The notes: a model not told the origin generated them from the letters alone. A DNA stretch of 64,000 nt from Alloalcanivorax marinus (GCF_016785095.1 NZ_JAEKJB010000009.1:353253-417252), one strand, 5' to 3'. Counted from the stretch's first letter, positions 11,931-19,683 are shown. Program-made: numbers and translations.

Positions 11931-12710
11931 ATGCTGGAAATTCGCGATCTGCACGCCTCCGTGGCCGGCCAACCGATCCTCAAGGGCCTGAACCTCACCG
12001 TGAAGCCCGGCGAGGTGCACGCCATCATGGGCCCCAACGGCTCCGGCAAGTCCACCCTGGCCAATGTGCTGGCCGGGCGCGACAACTACGAGATCACCGG
12101 CGGCGAAGCCCTGTTCGAAGGGAAAAGCCTGGCGGAGCTGGAGCCCGAAGAGCGAGCGCAGCTGGGTCTGTTCCTGGCGTTCCAGTACCCGGTGGAAATC
12201 CCCGGCGTCTCCAACATGGAATTCCTGAAGGCGGCCCTGGAAGCCACCCGCGCCGCCCAGGGCAAGGAAGAGTGGGATTCGGTGACCCTGCTGCGCAAGG
12301 CCCGCGAGGCCTGCAAGCAGGTGGACCTGGACCCGCAGTTCCTCAAGCGCGGCGTCAACGAGGGCTTTTCCGGCGGCGAGAAAAAGCGCAACGAAATCAT
12401 GCAGATGCTGCTGATGGAGCCGAAGCTGGCGCTGCTCGACGAAACCGACTCCGGCCTGGACATCGACGCCCTGCAGACCGTGGCCAAGGGGGTCAACTCC
12501 CTGCGCGGGCCGGAGCGTGGCATCGTGCTGGTGACCCACTACCAGCGCCTGCTGGACTACATCGTGCCGGACCACGTGCATGTGCTGTCCGGCGGCCGGA
12601 TCATCAAATCCGGCGGCAAGGAACTGGCCCTGGAACTGGAGCAGCACGGCTACGGCTGGCTGACCGACGACCAGAACGGCGGCAACGATAAAGAGGACCG
12701 GACGGCATGA
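11931..12710 (+). CDS. sufC: Fe-S assembly ATPase SufC
   Basis: 259 residues from the ATG at 11931 with GGAAG 9 bases upstream; a TTG at 11913 in the same frame is less likely. SufC is the ABC-type ATPase of the SufBCD scaffold. Walker A is GPNGSGKST, the signature is FSGGEKKRNE and Walker B is LALLDETDSGLDID, all as in SufC. It begins 55 bases after sufB and its end overlaps sufD by 4 bases, so it is probably coupled with sufD. It is slightly longer than the E. coli protein (248) because of a polar C-terminal tail (DDQNGGNDKEDRTA). Confidence 0.98.
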   Translation: MLEIRDLHASVAGQPILKGLNLTVKPGEVHAIMGPNGSGKSTLANVLAGRDNYEITGGEALFEGKSLAELEPEERAQLGLFLAFQYPVEIPGVSNMEFLKAALEATRAAQGKEEWDSVTLLRKAREACKQVDLDPQFLKRGVNEGFSGGEKKRNEIMQMLLMEPKLALLDETDSGLDIDALQTVAKGVNSLRGPERGIVLVTHYQRLLDYIVPDHVHVLSGGRIIKSGGKELALELEQHGYGWLTDDQNGGNDKEDRTA

Positions 12711-13966
12711 GTGGCGACAACGCCCTGAACCTGCCCGAGGACCTTAAGACCCGGGCTCTGGAAAACGCCCGCCAGGCAACGCCGGTGGAAGCGCTGGCGC
12801 CGCTGCGCCAGGAAGCCCTGGCGGCCCTGGAAGGCGCCGCCTTCCCCGGGCGCAAGACCGAGGCCTGGAAGTACACCTCCTTGTACGCGCTCACCGACGG
12901 CCACCTGGCGGCCCGCGCCGAAGGCGCCGCGCCGGAGGATCTGCCGCGCCTGAGCGATTACCGGCTGGTGCTGGTCAACGGTCGCCTGGATGAACGCCAC
13001 ACCACCCTGCCCGAGGGCGTCTCCCTGGGCCGCCGGGCAAGCCGTCTGGAGGGGCTGACCACGCCGTTCGCCCTTTACAACGGCGCCGCCCTGGAAGACG
13101 CGGTGACCCTGGACGTGGCCGCCAACACCGATGTGTCCGCCCCGATCCAGGTGCTGCACGTGAGCGCCGGCGACGCGCCCTCGCACTGCAATACCCGGCT
13201 GGAAGTGAACCTGGCCGCCGGCAGCCGCCTGACCCTGATCGAGCAATACCTGGGCGCCGGGCCGGTGCTGACCAACGCGGTCACCGCCATCCAGGCCGCC
13301 GACAACGCCCGGCTGACCCATTACCGGCTGCAGGCCGACGCCGGCGACAGCCTGCACATCGGCACCCTGTTGTTCCAGCAAACCGGCGTCAGCCGCATCG
13401 ACAGCTACCAGTTGATGGCCGGCAACCGGCTGCGCCGCAACGACGTGCGCGCCTTCCTGGACAAGAGCGGCGCCGAGCTGAATATGCACGGCATCTTCGT
13501 GGCCCGCGACCGCAGCCACATCGACAACCAGCTGTGCGTGGAGCACCGCGTGCCGGAGTGCACCTCCAATCAGGTGTACCGGGGGCTGGCCGGAGAGAAG
13601 GGCCGCGCCGTGCTCAACGGCCGCATCCACATCCACCCGGGCGCCAAGGGCACCCTGGCGGAACTGAGCAACAAGAACCTGCTGCTCAACCCCGGCGCGG
13701 AGATCGACACCAAACCGGAGCTGGAAATCTACAACGACGACGTCAAATGCGCCCACGGCGCCACCGTCGGCCAGCTCGACGCCCTGCAGCAGTTCTACCT
13801 GCAGTCGCGGGGCATCCCGCTGGCCGAGGCCAAGCGCATGCTCAGCCTGGGCTTCGTCAACGAGCTGATCATGAGCCTGCCGGACCAGACCGTGGCGGAC
13901 TGGGCCCAACCCTGGCTGGCCGCCGAGCTCGGCCAGCGCCCGGGCGCTGACGAGGAGGCCGCATGA
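12707..13966 (+). CDS. sufD: Fe-S cluster assembly protein SufD
   Basis: 419 residues. SufD is the SufB paralogue in the SufBC2D scaffold and is needed for iron entry. The N-terminal helical part contains FPGRKTEAWKYTSLYAL, a family hallmark. The beta-helix core shows NMHGIFVARDRSHIDNQ and RVPECTSNQVYRGLAGEKGRAV (quoted in part). The C-terminus carries DDVKCAHGATVGQLD with the conserved Cys-Ala-His. It overlaps sufC and sufS by 4 bases each, indicating tight translational coupling. Confidence 0.97.
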   Translation: MSGDNALNLPEDLKTRALENARQATPVEALAPLRQEALAALEGAAFPGRKTEAWKYTSLYALTDGHLAARAEGAAPEDLPRLSDYRLVLVNGRLDERHTTLPEGVSLGRRASRLEGLTTPFALYNGAALEDAVTLDVAANTDVSAPIQVLHVSAGDAPSHCNTRLEVNLAAGSRLTLIEQYLGAGPVLTNAVTAIQAADNARLTHYRLQADAGDSLHIGTLLFQQTGVSRIDSYQLMAGNRLRRNDVRAFLDKSGAELNMHGIFVARDRSHIDNQLCVEHRVPECTSNQVYRGLAGEKGRAVLNGRIHIHPGAKGTLAELSNKNLLLNPGAEIDTKPELEIYNDDVKCAHGATVGQLDALQQFYLQSRGIPLAEAKRMLSLGFVNELIMSLPDQTVADWAQPWLAAELGQRPGADEEAA

Positions 13967-15177
13967 GCTTCGATGTGCAGGCCCTGCGCGCGCAGTTCCC
14001 GATCCTTGAACAGACGGTGAACGGCAAACCGCTGGTGTATCTCGACAACGCCGCCACCACCCAGAAGCCCCGGGCGGTGATCGACGCGGTGACCGCCTAC
14101 TACGAGGGCGTCAACAGCAATGTGCACCGTGGCGCCCACTACCTGAGCGACAAGGCCACCGCCGAGTTCGAGGCGGCCCGGGCCACCGTGGCGGATTTCC
14201 TCAACGCCGACCGCGAGGAAATCATCTGGACCAAGGGCACCACCGAGGGCATCAACCTAGTGGCCCAGAGCCATGGCCGCGAACAGCTCCAGCCCGGCGA
14301 TGAAGTGCTGATCACCGCCCTGGAACACCACGCCAACATCGTGCCCTGGCAGCAGGCCTGCGAACGCACCGGCGCGCTACTGAAAGTGGTGCCGCTCAAC
14401 GAGGACGGCAGCGTCGACGAGCAGGCCTATCTTGACCTGCTCAACGAGCGCACGCGCATTGTCGCCCTGTCCCATGTGTCCAACAGCCTGGGCACCGTGA
14501 ACCCGCTGAAACGCTGGCTGAAAGCGGCCCGCGACGTCGGCGCCGTGACCCTGGTGGATGGCGCCCAGGCGGTGGCCCATTTCCCGGTGGACGTGCGTGA
14601 GCTGGGCTGTGATTTCTACGCCTGCTCCGGCCACAAGCTGTTCGGCCCCACCGGCATCGGCGCGCTGTACGGCCGCCGCGAGCTGCTCGACGCCATGCCG
14701 CCCTACCAAACCGGCGGCGAGATGATCGAGACGGTGAGCTTCGAGAAAAGCACCTGGAACAAGCTGCCCTACAAGTTCGAGCCGGGCACCCCCAACATCG
14801 CCGGGGTAATCGGCCTGGGCGCGGCGGTGCGCTGGCTCGGCCAGCAGGACCGCGCCGCGCTGAGCGCCCACGAAGACGCGCTGCTGGCTTCCGCCACCGA
14901 GCAGGCCGGGGCCTTCGACGGCTTGAAAATCATCGGTAACGCCGCCACCAAGGTGGGCGTGCTGTCCTTCTTGCTGGACGGCGCCCACCCGGCGGACGTG
15001 GGCACCCTGCTCGACCAGCAGGGCGTGGCGGTACGCACCGGCCACCATTGCTGCATGCCACTGATGGACAGCCTGGGCATTCCCGGCACGGTGCGTGCGT
15101 CGTTTTCGATCTACAATACCCTGGAAGAGGTGGACAGCTTGTTCCAGGCGCTGAAGAAGGTTCAGACTTTTCTTTGA
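13963..15177 (+). CDS. sufS: Cysteine desulfurase SufS (group II)
   Basis: 404 residues. A PLP enzyme that takes sulfur from cysteine for SufE and SufB. The PLP lysine is in ACSGHKLFGPTG and the catalytic cysteine in RTGHHCCMPLMDSLG, which is the short-loop group II form typical of SufS. VYLDNAATTQKP opens the fold. It is distinct from the group I enzyme IscS at 17372-18532 in this window. It overlaps sufD by 4 bases and precedes sufA by 52 bases, a gap with a small GCGGCC/GGCCGC hairpin at 15182-15199. Confidence 0.97.
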   Translation: MSFDVQALRAQFPILEQTVNGKPLVYLDNAATTQKPRAVIDAVTAYYEGVNSNVHRGAHYLSDKATAEFEAARATVADFLNADREEIIWTKGTTEGINLVAQSHGREQLQPGDEVLITALEHHANIVPWQQACERTGALLKVVPLNEDGSVDEQAYLDLLNERTRIVALSHVSNSLGTVNPLKRWLKAARDVGAVTLVDGAQAVAHFPVDVRELGCDFYACSGHKLFGPTGIGALYGRRELLDAMPPYQTGGEMIETVSFEKSTWNKLPYKFEPGTPNIAGVIGLGAAVRWLGQQDRAALSAHEDALLASATEQAGAFDGLKIIGNAATKVGVLSFLLDGAHPADVGTLLDQQGVAVRTGHHCCMPLMDSLGIPGTVRASFSIYNTLEEVDSLFQALKKVQTFL

Positions 15178-15229
15178 ACCAGCGGCCTTATGTGGCCGCC
15201 CGCAACTTGCCACTCAGCAAGGTGACGCT

Positions 15230-15598
15230 ATGACCGTACAGACATTCGTACCCGGCCAGGCCGAGATTCACATGACCGACGCCGCCCGCGATCAGGCCCG
15301 TCGCGAAATCGCCCGCGCCAACGCCGGCGGCATCCGCCTGGACCTGGATGAGTCGGGCTGCTCCGGCTACATGTACGAGCTCAACTTCGTCGAGCGACCG
15401 CAGGACGGCGACCGCCGCTTCGAGGTGGACGGCGTGGTGCTGTATGTGCCGGAAAAATGGCTGGCCATGCTCAATGGCCTGCAAATCGACTATGTGAAGG
15501 AAGGCGTCAACAGCCTGTTCAAGTTCCGCAACCCCAACGCCACCGGCGAATGCGGCTGCGGCGAGAGCTTCACCGTCGAGGATATGGACGAGATCTGA
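15230..15598 (+). CDS. sufA: A-type Fe-S carrier protein (SufA/IscA family)
   Basis: 122 residues with the HesB/IscA fold. The three cluster-binding cysteines are visible as DESGCSGYMYELNF and the near C-terminal ECGCGESF (CxC). Such proteins carry nascent Fe-S clusters to target enzymes. The start ATG follows AAGGTGA. It lies in the suf operon, one base before sufT, which supports the name SufA; the N-terminal ~15 residues are longer than in IscA. The exact subtype (SufA, ErpA or IscA) cannot be settled from motifs alone. Confidence 0.9.
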   Translation: MTVQTFVPGQAEIHMTDAARDQARREIARANAGGIRLDLDESGCSGYMYELNFVERPQDGDRRFEVDGVVLYVPEKWLAMLNGLQIDYVKEGVNSLFKFRNPNATGECGCGESFTVEDMDEI

Positions 15599-15599
15599 T

Positions 15600-16160
15600 T
15601 TGGCCACCGGACCCTCTACCTTGGAACAGCGCACCGTGGTGGTGAGCCGGGACGTACCGGCGCGGCTGGTGCCGGACGGCACCCGCATCACCATCCACAA
15701 GAACAGTTTCGTGAACCTGCGCCAGGCTTTGGGCGGCACCTACACGGTGACGATCAACGGCAACATGGCGCGCATCGACGGCACCGACGCCGACGCCATC
15801 GGCCAGACTCCGCTGGAGCTGGATTTCGAGGCGCCGGAAGAAGACGGCTCGGTGCGCGACGAGGACCTGCAGCAGGTGCTGGGCACCATCTACGACCCGG
15901 AAATCCCGGTGAACATCGTCGACCTGGGCCTGGTGTACGGCTGCGACGTGATCCGCCGTGACGAAAAAAACGTGGTGCAGGTGCGCATGACCCTCACCGC
16001 CCCCAACTGCGGCATGGGCCCGGTGCTGGTGGGCGACGTGGAGGACCGACTGGCCAAGGTGCCGAACGTGGACGCGGTGGAAGTGGCGTTGATCTTCGAT
16101 CCGCCCTGGAGCCGCGACATGATGACCGAGGAAGCCCAGCTCGAACTGGGCTTGTTTTGA
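15600..16160 (+). CDS. sufT: Fe-S assembly protein SufT (MIP18/DUF59 family)
   Basis: 186 residues if translation starts at the TTG at 15600, one base after the sufA stop; no suitable ATG exists before the conserved region, so a rare start is needed. The N-terminal part (VVSRDVPARLVPDGTRI, QALGGTYTVTINGNMARI) is typical of SufT. The C-terminal DUF59 domain shows IYDPEIPVNIVDLGLVYGC and TLTAPNCGMGPVL with the conserved cysteine. SufT acts in maturation of Fe-S proteins. The gene is followed by a perfect 18-bp inverted repeat before sufE. Confidence 0.9.
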   Translation: MATGPSTLEQRTVVVSRDVPARLVPDGTRITIHKNSFVNLRQALGGTYTVTINGNMARIDGTDADAIGQTPLELDFEAPEEDGSVRDEDLQQVLGTIYDPEIPVNIVDLGLVYGCDVIRRDEKNVVQVRMTLTAPNCGMGPVLVGDVEDRLAKVPNVDAVEVALIFDPPWSRDMMTEEAQLELGLF

Positions 16161-16171
16161 AAACGCCGACA

Positions 16172-16231
16172 CGCTTGCACGCAACACGCCAGCACGCGGC
16201 GTGTGAGCGTGGAGCGTGTTGCGTGCAAGCG
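16172..16231. repeat. Perfect 18-bp inverted repeat between sufT and sufE
   Basis: Arm 16172-16189 (cgcttgcacgcaacacgc) is exactly complementary to arm 16214-16231 around a 24-base loop, which itself carries smaller cacgc/gcgtg pieces. There is no T-run, so it is not a standard terminator. It lies 14 bases before the sufE start and so would place a strong hairpin just upstream of the sufE ribosome site. Related cacgc-rich sequence occurs at 45581-45750. Confidence 0.8.
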
Positions 16232-16244
16232 GAGACATTGGGTT

Positions 16245-16697
16245 TTGAGCGAGTTTAATATCCGCGACATCAAGCTGGGCCGCGACGTCACCGCCGAGGA
16301 CATTTGCGAGGACCTGGAATTCCTGGACGACTGGGAAGAGCGCTACCGCTACATCATCGACCTGGGCAAGCAACTGCCGCCCATGCCGGAGGAACTGCGC
16401 ACCGAGGAGCGCTTCGTGCGCGGTTGCCAGAGCCAGGTATGGCTGGTCACCGACTATGACGCGGACGCCGGCATCCTCTATCTGGCGGTGGAATCCGATG
16501 CCCTGATCGTGCGCGGCCTGGCGGCGATCATCCTCACCGCCCTCAATGGCAAGGCGCCGCAAGAGGTGGCCGCCTACGACATGGACGCCTTCTTCGAACG
16601 CATCGACCTGCTGCGCCACCTGAGCCCCACCCGGGGCAACGGTCTGCTGTCCATGGTCGGCCGCATCAAGCAGGAAGCCGCCGCCCTGTCCGCCTGA
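16245..16697 (+). CDS. sufE: Sulfur acceptor protein SufE
   Basis: 150 residues from a TTG at 16245 (SEFNIRDIKLG...); an earlier GTG at 16203 lies inside the inverted repeat and gives unconserved sequence, so it is rejected. SufE takes persulfide sulfur from SufS and passes it to SufB. The acceptor cysteine is Cys61 in RFVRGCQSQVWL. Other family segments are GKQLPPMPEELRTEE and GLAAIILTALNGKAP. It is the last gene of the suf operon and is tail-to-tail with the H-NOX gene, only 15 bases apart. Confidence 0.94.
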   Translation: MSEFNIRDIKLGRDVTAEDICEDLEFLDDWEERYRYIIDLGKQLPPMPEELRTEERFVRGCQSQVWLVTDYDADAGILYLAVESDALIVRGLAAIILTALNGKAPQEVAAYDMDAFFERIDLLRHLSPTRGNGLLSMVGRIKQEAAALSA

Positions 16698-16712
16698 CCT
16701 CCTGGCAGCCTG

Positions 16713-17285
16713 CTAGACGGCGGTCAGCGAGGGCCGCCGGCTCTCCGCGCGCGTCAGCCGGAACACGAACCGCCGGTGGCCGCCGCGCACGGGCTCGTTT
16801 TCCATCAGTTCCGCCTTTTCCCCGAAATACCCGGCCACGCCGTACACCGCCCCCACCGCCAGAGCGCTCAAATCCCGGTGCGAGTGATAATACAGCTCCA
16901 GCACCCCGGGAGCGGTCTCCCGCACCTGGATGCGCGGCGGCTGGGCCTGGGGATCCTTGAGCCTCACCAGCTTCTCGTGGATATGCTCTTCCAGATTGAG
17001 CAGGAAATCCCGGGCGTCCCAGTGGGCGGGAATCAAAGACCGGTACATCTTGATCAAAGGTGGAATGGTCCAGGCCCCGAAACTCTCCAGAAGATCGTTC
17101 CGGCACAGGCCCACTTCATCCTCGAGGGCCACCAGCAAACGCTCCAGATGAGCATCCGGATAAAGCCGCACCGGGGCATGGGCCTGGTCCGCCAGCCCCG
17201 CGGCACGGCGCGCTCCCTCCCAAACACCAGGGCCGAAACGGTCCGTCACGAAATGCCGGAACTGATACAGAATCACGCCATGCAT
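16713..17285 (-). CDS. H-NOX family haem nitric-oxide/oxygen sensor
   Basis: 190 residues from the ATG at 17285 (MHGVILYQFRHFV), which has AAGGGGAG upstream. The stand-alone H-NOX features are present. The N-terminus is MHGVI, the likely proximal haem ligand is His103 in LEEHIHEKL, Pro116 lies 13 residues later and the haem-propionate motif YxSxR is Y133-S135-R137 (YHSHRDLS). The distance from His to Pro matches the known H102-P115 pair of a well-studied bacterial H-NOX. Lack of an evident distal tyrosine would favour NO over O2, but this needs an alignment. No histidine kinase or GGDEF partner is adjacent. Instead it follows iscR-iscS on the same strand, 86 bases after iscS, and is probably co-transcribed with them. 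Confidence 0.88.
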   Translation of the reverse strand: MHGVILYQFRHFVTDRFGPGVWEGARRAAGLADQAHAPVRLYPDAHLERLLVALEDEVGLCRNDLLESFGAWTIPPLIKMYRSLIPAHWDARDFLLNLEEHIHEKLVRLKDPQAQPPRIQVRETAPGVLELYYHSHRDLSALAVGAVYGVAGYFGEKAELMENEPVRGGHRRFVFRLTRAESRRPSLTAV

Positions 17286-17371
17286 GCGCCGCTCCCCTTG
17301 TCGTTTCAAGAAGCGGGAAGCAAGGCGCGGGCCAATCGCCGGAACCGCCCGGCCCGACGCTGACGCGGGTT

Positions 17372-18532
17372 TCAGGCGCGGTGCCGGCTGGCCTCGCGGA
17401 GCCGGGTGACGACCTCCGTCACGTTCTGCCCGACGCGGTCAATGTCCGCCTCGGAGGTGAAGCGGCCCACGGAAAAACGCAGAGCGCTGCGCGCCAGGTC
17501 GTCGGCCAAGCCCATGGCCTTGAGCACATAGGAGGGCTCCAGGGTGGCGGAGGTGCAGGCGGAACCGGTGGACACCGCCGCCTCGGTAAGCGCAGTGAGC
17601 AGCATCTCGCCATCAACCCCTTCGAAGGCCAGGTTCAGATGACCGGCCAGGCGAGGTGCGTCTCGCCCGTTGAGATGAACGCCGGGCAGTTCCGCGATCT
17701 TCGCATAGAGACGATCGCGCAGGGCGGCGAGGCGCGCCTGCTCGTTGTCCCGCTCCGCCATTGCCAGGGCCAGCGCCTCGCCCATGCCCACGATCTGGTG
17801 CGTGGCCAGGGTGCCGGAGCGCATGTTGCGCTCGTGGCCACCGCCGTGAATCTGGGCCGCCACCCGGACATCCGGGTGACGCCGCACATAAAGCGCGCCG
17901 ATGCCCTTGGGGCCATAAATCTTGTGGGCGCACAGTGACACCAGATCCACGGGCAGCTCGCGCACGTCCAGAGGCAGCTTGCCGGCGCTCTGCGCCGCGT
18001 CGGTGTGGAACAGGGCGCCGTGCTCGCGGCACAGGGCGCCGATAGTGGCGATGTCGTTGATCACCCCGGTCTCGTTGTTGGCATGCATGATGGACACCAG
18101 CACGGTGTCCTCGCGCAGCGCCGCCTTGACCTTGGCCGGGTCCACGCGACCGTCCGCCTCCGGGGCGATCCAGGTCACCGGGTGGCCCCGGCGCTCCAGC
18201 CAGGCGCAGGGATCGAGTACCGCCTTGTGCTCGGAGGTGGCGGTGATCACATGGCCACCGCCACGCTGCTCCAGCACGCCTTTGAGGGCCAGGTTGTCGG
18301 CCTCGGTGGCACCGCTGGTCCAGACGATCTCGCGGGGGTCGGCGTTGATGGCGTCGGCCACCTGGCGGCGGGCGTTTTCCACCGCCTCCTCGGCAAGCCA
18401 GCCGTACAGGTGGCTGCGCGAGGCCGGGTTGCCGAAGTTGTCGTCCGGCCCCAGACAGGCCGTCATTGCCTTCACCACCCGGGGGTCCACCGGGGTGGTG
18501 GCGGCGTAATCCAGATAAACCGCTTGGGACAT
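17372..18532 (-). CDS. iscS: Cysteine desulfurase IscS (group I)
   Basis: 386 residues. The PLP lysine is in [10 protein letters not shown] and the catalytic cysteine in [17 protein letters not shown], the longer mobile loop of group I enzymes. [15 protein letters not shown] and [14 protein letters not shown] segments fit IscS/NifS. E. coli IscS is 404 residues; this one lacks part of the C-terminal tail that binds IscU. It follows iscR by 22 bases. No iscU, iscA, hscBA or fdx gene follows; an H-NOX gene does. It may serve tRNA thiolation and other sulfur uses besides SUF. NifS-type naming is possible. Confidence 0.9.
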   Translation of the reverse strand: MSQAVYLDYAATTPVDPRVVKAMTACLGPDDNFGNPASRSHLYGWLAEEAVENARRQVADAINADPREIVWTSGATEADNLALKGVLEQRGGGHVITATSEHKAVLDPCAWLERRGHPVTWIAPEADGRVDPAKVKAALREDTVLVSIMHANNETGVINDIATIGALCREHGALFHTDAAQSAGKLPLDVRELPVDLVSLCAHKIYGPKGIGALYVRRHPDVRVAAQIHGGGHERNMRSGTLATHQIVGMGEALALAMAERDNEQARLAALRDRLYAKIAELPGVHLNGRDAPRLAGHLNLAFEGVDGEMLLTALTEAAVSTGSACTSATLEPSYVLKAMGLADDLARSALRFSVGRFTSEADIDRVGQNVTEVVTRLREASRHRA

Positions 18533-18554
18533 GATGGGAAGATTCGGTTACGGG

Positions 18555-19019
18555 TTAAAGGGTGCTCACCGGAACCCGGTTCTGCCGTGCGTCCTGACGC
18601 TGAGCCACGGACCGCACCTCATGGCGGGCCACCAGCTCACCCAGGGTGATGCCGGACAGAAAATCCTGGATCTGATCGGAGAGGTCGCACCACAGGTGAT
18701 GGGTCAGGCAGATGTCGCCCTCCTGGCAGTCGCCCTGGCCGCCACAGCGGGTGGCGTCCACGGACTCGTCCACCGCCGCGATCACCGCGGCCACGTCGAT
18801 ATCGTCACCGGAACGGCTCAGCCGGTAACCGCCGCCGGGGCCGCGCACACTGGTGACCAGATGGCGGCGACGCAGCTTGGCGAACAACTGCTCCAGATAG
18901 GAGATGGAGATTCCCTGACGGTCGGAAATGTCAGCCAGGGAGACGGGGCCGGTGTCCGCGTGCAAAGCCAGATCCAGCATCGCGGTCACCGCATAGCGGC
19001 CCTTGGTGGTCAGACGCAT
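18555..19019 (-). CDS. iscR: Fe-S cluster regulator IscR (Rrf2 family)
   Basis: 154 residues from the ATG at 19019 ([19 protein letters not shown]). The winged helix-turn-helix shows [30 protein letters not shown] (quoted in part as [13 protein letters not shown]). The [2Fe-2S] ligands are [18 protein letters not shown], giving three cysteines with Cx5Cx5C spacing and the following histidine, as in IscR. IscR represses isc-type promoters when it holds a cluster and acts on other sites when it does not. It is first in iscR-iscS-H-NOX and has an IscR-like palindrome 41 bases upstream of its start, which suggests self-repression. Confidence 0.95.
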   Translation of the reverse strand: MRLTTKGRYAVTAMLDLALHADTGPVSLADISDRQGISISYLEQLFAKLRRRHLVTSVRGPGGGYRLSRSGDDIDVAAVIAAVDESVDATRCGGQGDCQEGDICLTHHLWCDLSDQIQDFLSGITLGELVARHEVRSVAQRQDARQNRVPVSTL

Positions 19020-19050
19020 ACCCACACCTTTGGTACGTGATTACGGTGAT

Positions 19051-19080
19051 AGACTAGTGAAAACCAACTAAATCGGTCAA
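19051..19080 (-). promoter_or_regulatory. Putative iscR promoter
   Basis: On the minus strand a TTGACC (19080-19075) is followed after 18 bases by TAGTCT (19056-19051), a fair -35 and a weak -10. The -35 lies inside the IscR-like palindrome, which would allow repression. Confidence 0.45.
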
Positions 19081-19084
19081 GTAT
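19060..19084. promoter_or_regulatory. IscR type-1-like operator before iscR
   Basis: A 25-bp site; on the minus strand its halves are ATACTTGACC and AGTTGGTTTT around GATTT. By my count 21 of 25 positions fit the type-1 IscR consensus. It covers the likely -35 of iscR, so IscR can plausibly repress its own operon, as in E. coli. It pairs with the site at 10335-10359. Confidence 0.7.
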
Positions 19085-19098
19085 TACCGGAACAATAA

Positions 19099-19115
19099 TT
19101 GATAATCATTATCAA
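19099..19115. promoter_or_regulatory. Fur-box-like palindrome upstream of iscR
   Basis: A perfect palindrome with arms TTGATAAT and ATTATCAA around a single C. This is the classical 7-1-7 Fur box (TGATAATnATTATCA). It lies 80 bases upstream of the iscR start, just beyond the IscR-like site, and would add iron control to the iscR-iscS-H-NOX operon. It could also serve the plus-strand tRNA side, but that promoter is 57 bases away. Confidence 0.75.
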
Positions 19116-19171
19116 GTAAATTCCCAGTGTGCAAGAAATGGACGCTCAATCCCCGGTGTGGGTTCCCCGCC

Positions 19172-19200
19172 TTGACAGGCGCGGGGCGCTCGCGGACAAT
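19172..19200 (+). promoter_or_regulatory. tRNA-Met promoter
   Basis: A perfect TTGACA at 19172-19177, a 17-base spacer and GACAAT at 19195-19200, followed by a GC-rich discriminator (tcgcggc) as is common for stable-RNA promoters. The tRNA starts 13 bases later. Confidence 0.75.
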
Positions 19201-19213
19201 TCGCGGCCTCTGT

Positions 19214-19290
19214 GGCAAGGTAGCTCAGCTGGTTAGAGCACAGCACTCATAATGCTGGGGTCGGCGGTTCAAGTCCGCCCCTTGCTACCA
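19214..19290 (+). tRNA. tRNA-Met (CAT), elongator
   Basis: 77 bases including an encoded CCA. It has a 7-bp acceptor stem (GGCAAGG with CCTTGCT, one G-U pair at the end), the D-loop segment AGCTCAGCTGGTTAGAGC, anticodon CAT in CACTCATAATG and the T-loop GTTCAAG. The body closely resembles the E. coli elongator tRNA-Met rather than the initiator. It is followed at once by an intrinsic terminator and by a tandem array that repeats its 3' end. Confidence 0.97.
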
Positions 19291-19300
19291 CTCTTCAGGA

Positions 19301-19324
19301 AGGCCGCCCTCGGGCGGCCTTTTT
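19301..19324 (+). terminator. Intrinsic terminator of tRNA-Met (copy 1)
   Basis: Stem AGGCCGCC / GGCGGCCT with loop CTCG, followed by a T-run. It begins 11 bases after the tRNA CCA end. Confidence 0.93.
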
Positions 19325-19434
19325 CGTTTGCGGAGCCGCGTTCCCGTTCCGTTGGCCGACCCCGCTTTTTTTGCTGGGATCGGCGCAGGGTGGCCTGCCC
19401 GTTCAAGTCCGCCCCTTGCTACCACTCTTCAGGA

Positions 19435-19458
19435 AGGCCGCCCTCCGGCGGCCTTTTT
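19435..19458 (+). terminator. Intrinsic terminator (copy 2 in the array)
   Basis: Same AGGCCGCC / GGCGGCCT stem with loop CTCC and a T-run. The loop differs by one base from copies 1 and 3. Confidence 0.85.
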
Positions 19459-19570
19459 CGTTTGCGGAGCCGCGTTCCCGTTCCGTTGGCCGACCCCGCT
19501 TTTTATGTGCTGGGGTCGGCGCAGGGTGGCCTGCCCGTTCAAGTCCGCCCCTTCCTACCACTCTTCAGGA

Positions 19571-19594
19571 AGGCCGCCCTCGGGCGGCCTTTTT
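19571..19594 (+). terminator. Intrinsic terminator (copy 3 in the array)
   Basis: Same stem with loop CTCG and a T-run, in the third unit of the tandem array. Confidence 0.85.
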
Positions 19595-19683
19595 CGTTTG
19601 CGGAGCCGCGTTCCCGTTCCGTTGGCCGACCCCGCTTTTTTTTGCTGGGGCCGGCGCAGGGCGGCCTGCCCGTTCAAGCTTTT

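Larger units (their letters stand above)
19267..19678 (+). repeat. Tandem array repeating the tRNA-Met 3' end plus terminator (three units and a stub)
   Basis: The motif GTTCAAG recurs at 19267, 19401, 19537 and 19672, giving periods of 134, 136 and 135 bases. Each full unit contains the tRNA 3' end (T-loop to CCA), a strong terminator, a gcggagccgcgttcccgttc segment, a T-rich stretch and a piece gctggggtcggcg. That last piece also matches the tRNA just before the T-arm, but is interrupted there by about 16 extra bases. Unit 3 has a mutated acceptor (cttcctacca). The fourth unit stops after GTTCAAG. The units are nearly identical, so duplication is recent or maintained by recombination. Confidence 0.92.

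Noticed and set aside
16203..16244. GTG start that would extend SufE by 14 residues
   Set aside because: The added codons lie in the right arm of the inverted repeat and encode sequence unlike any SufE; the TTG at 16245 matches the family start.
19267..19678. Possible CRISPR array because of regular spacing
   Set aside because: The whole ~135-bp unit is repeated with no variable spacers, and no cas genes are nearby.
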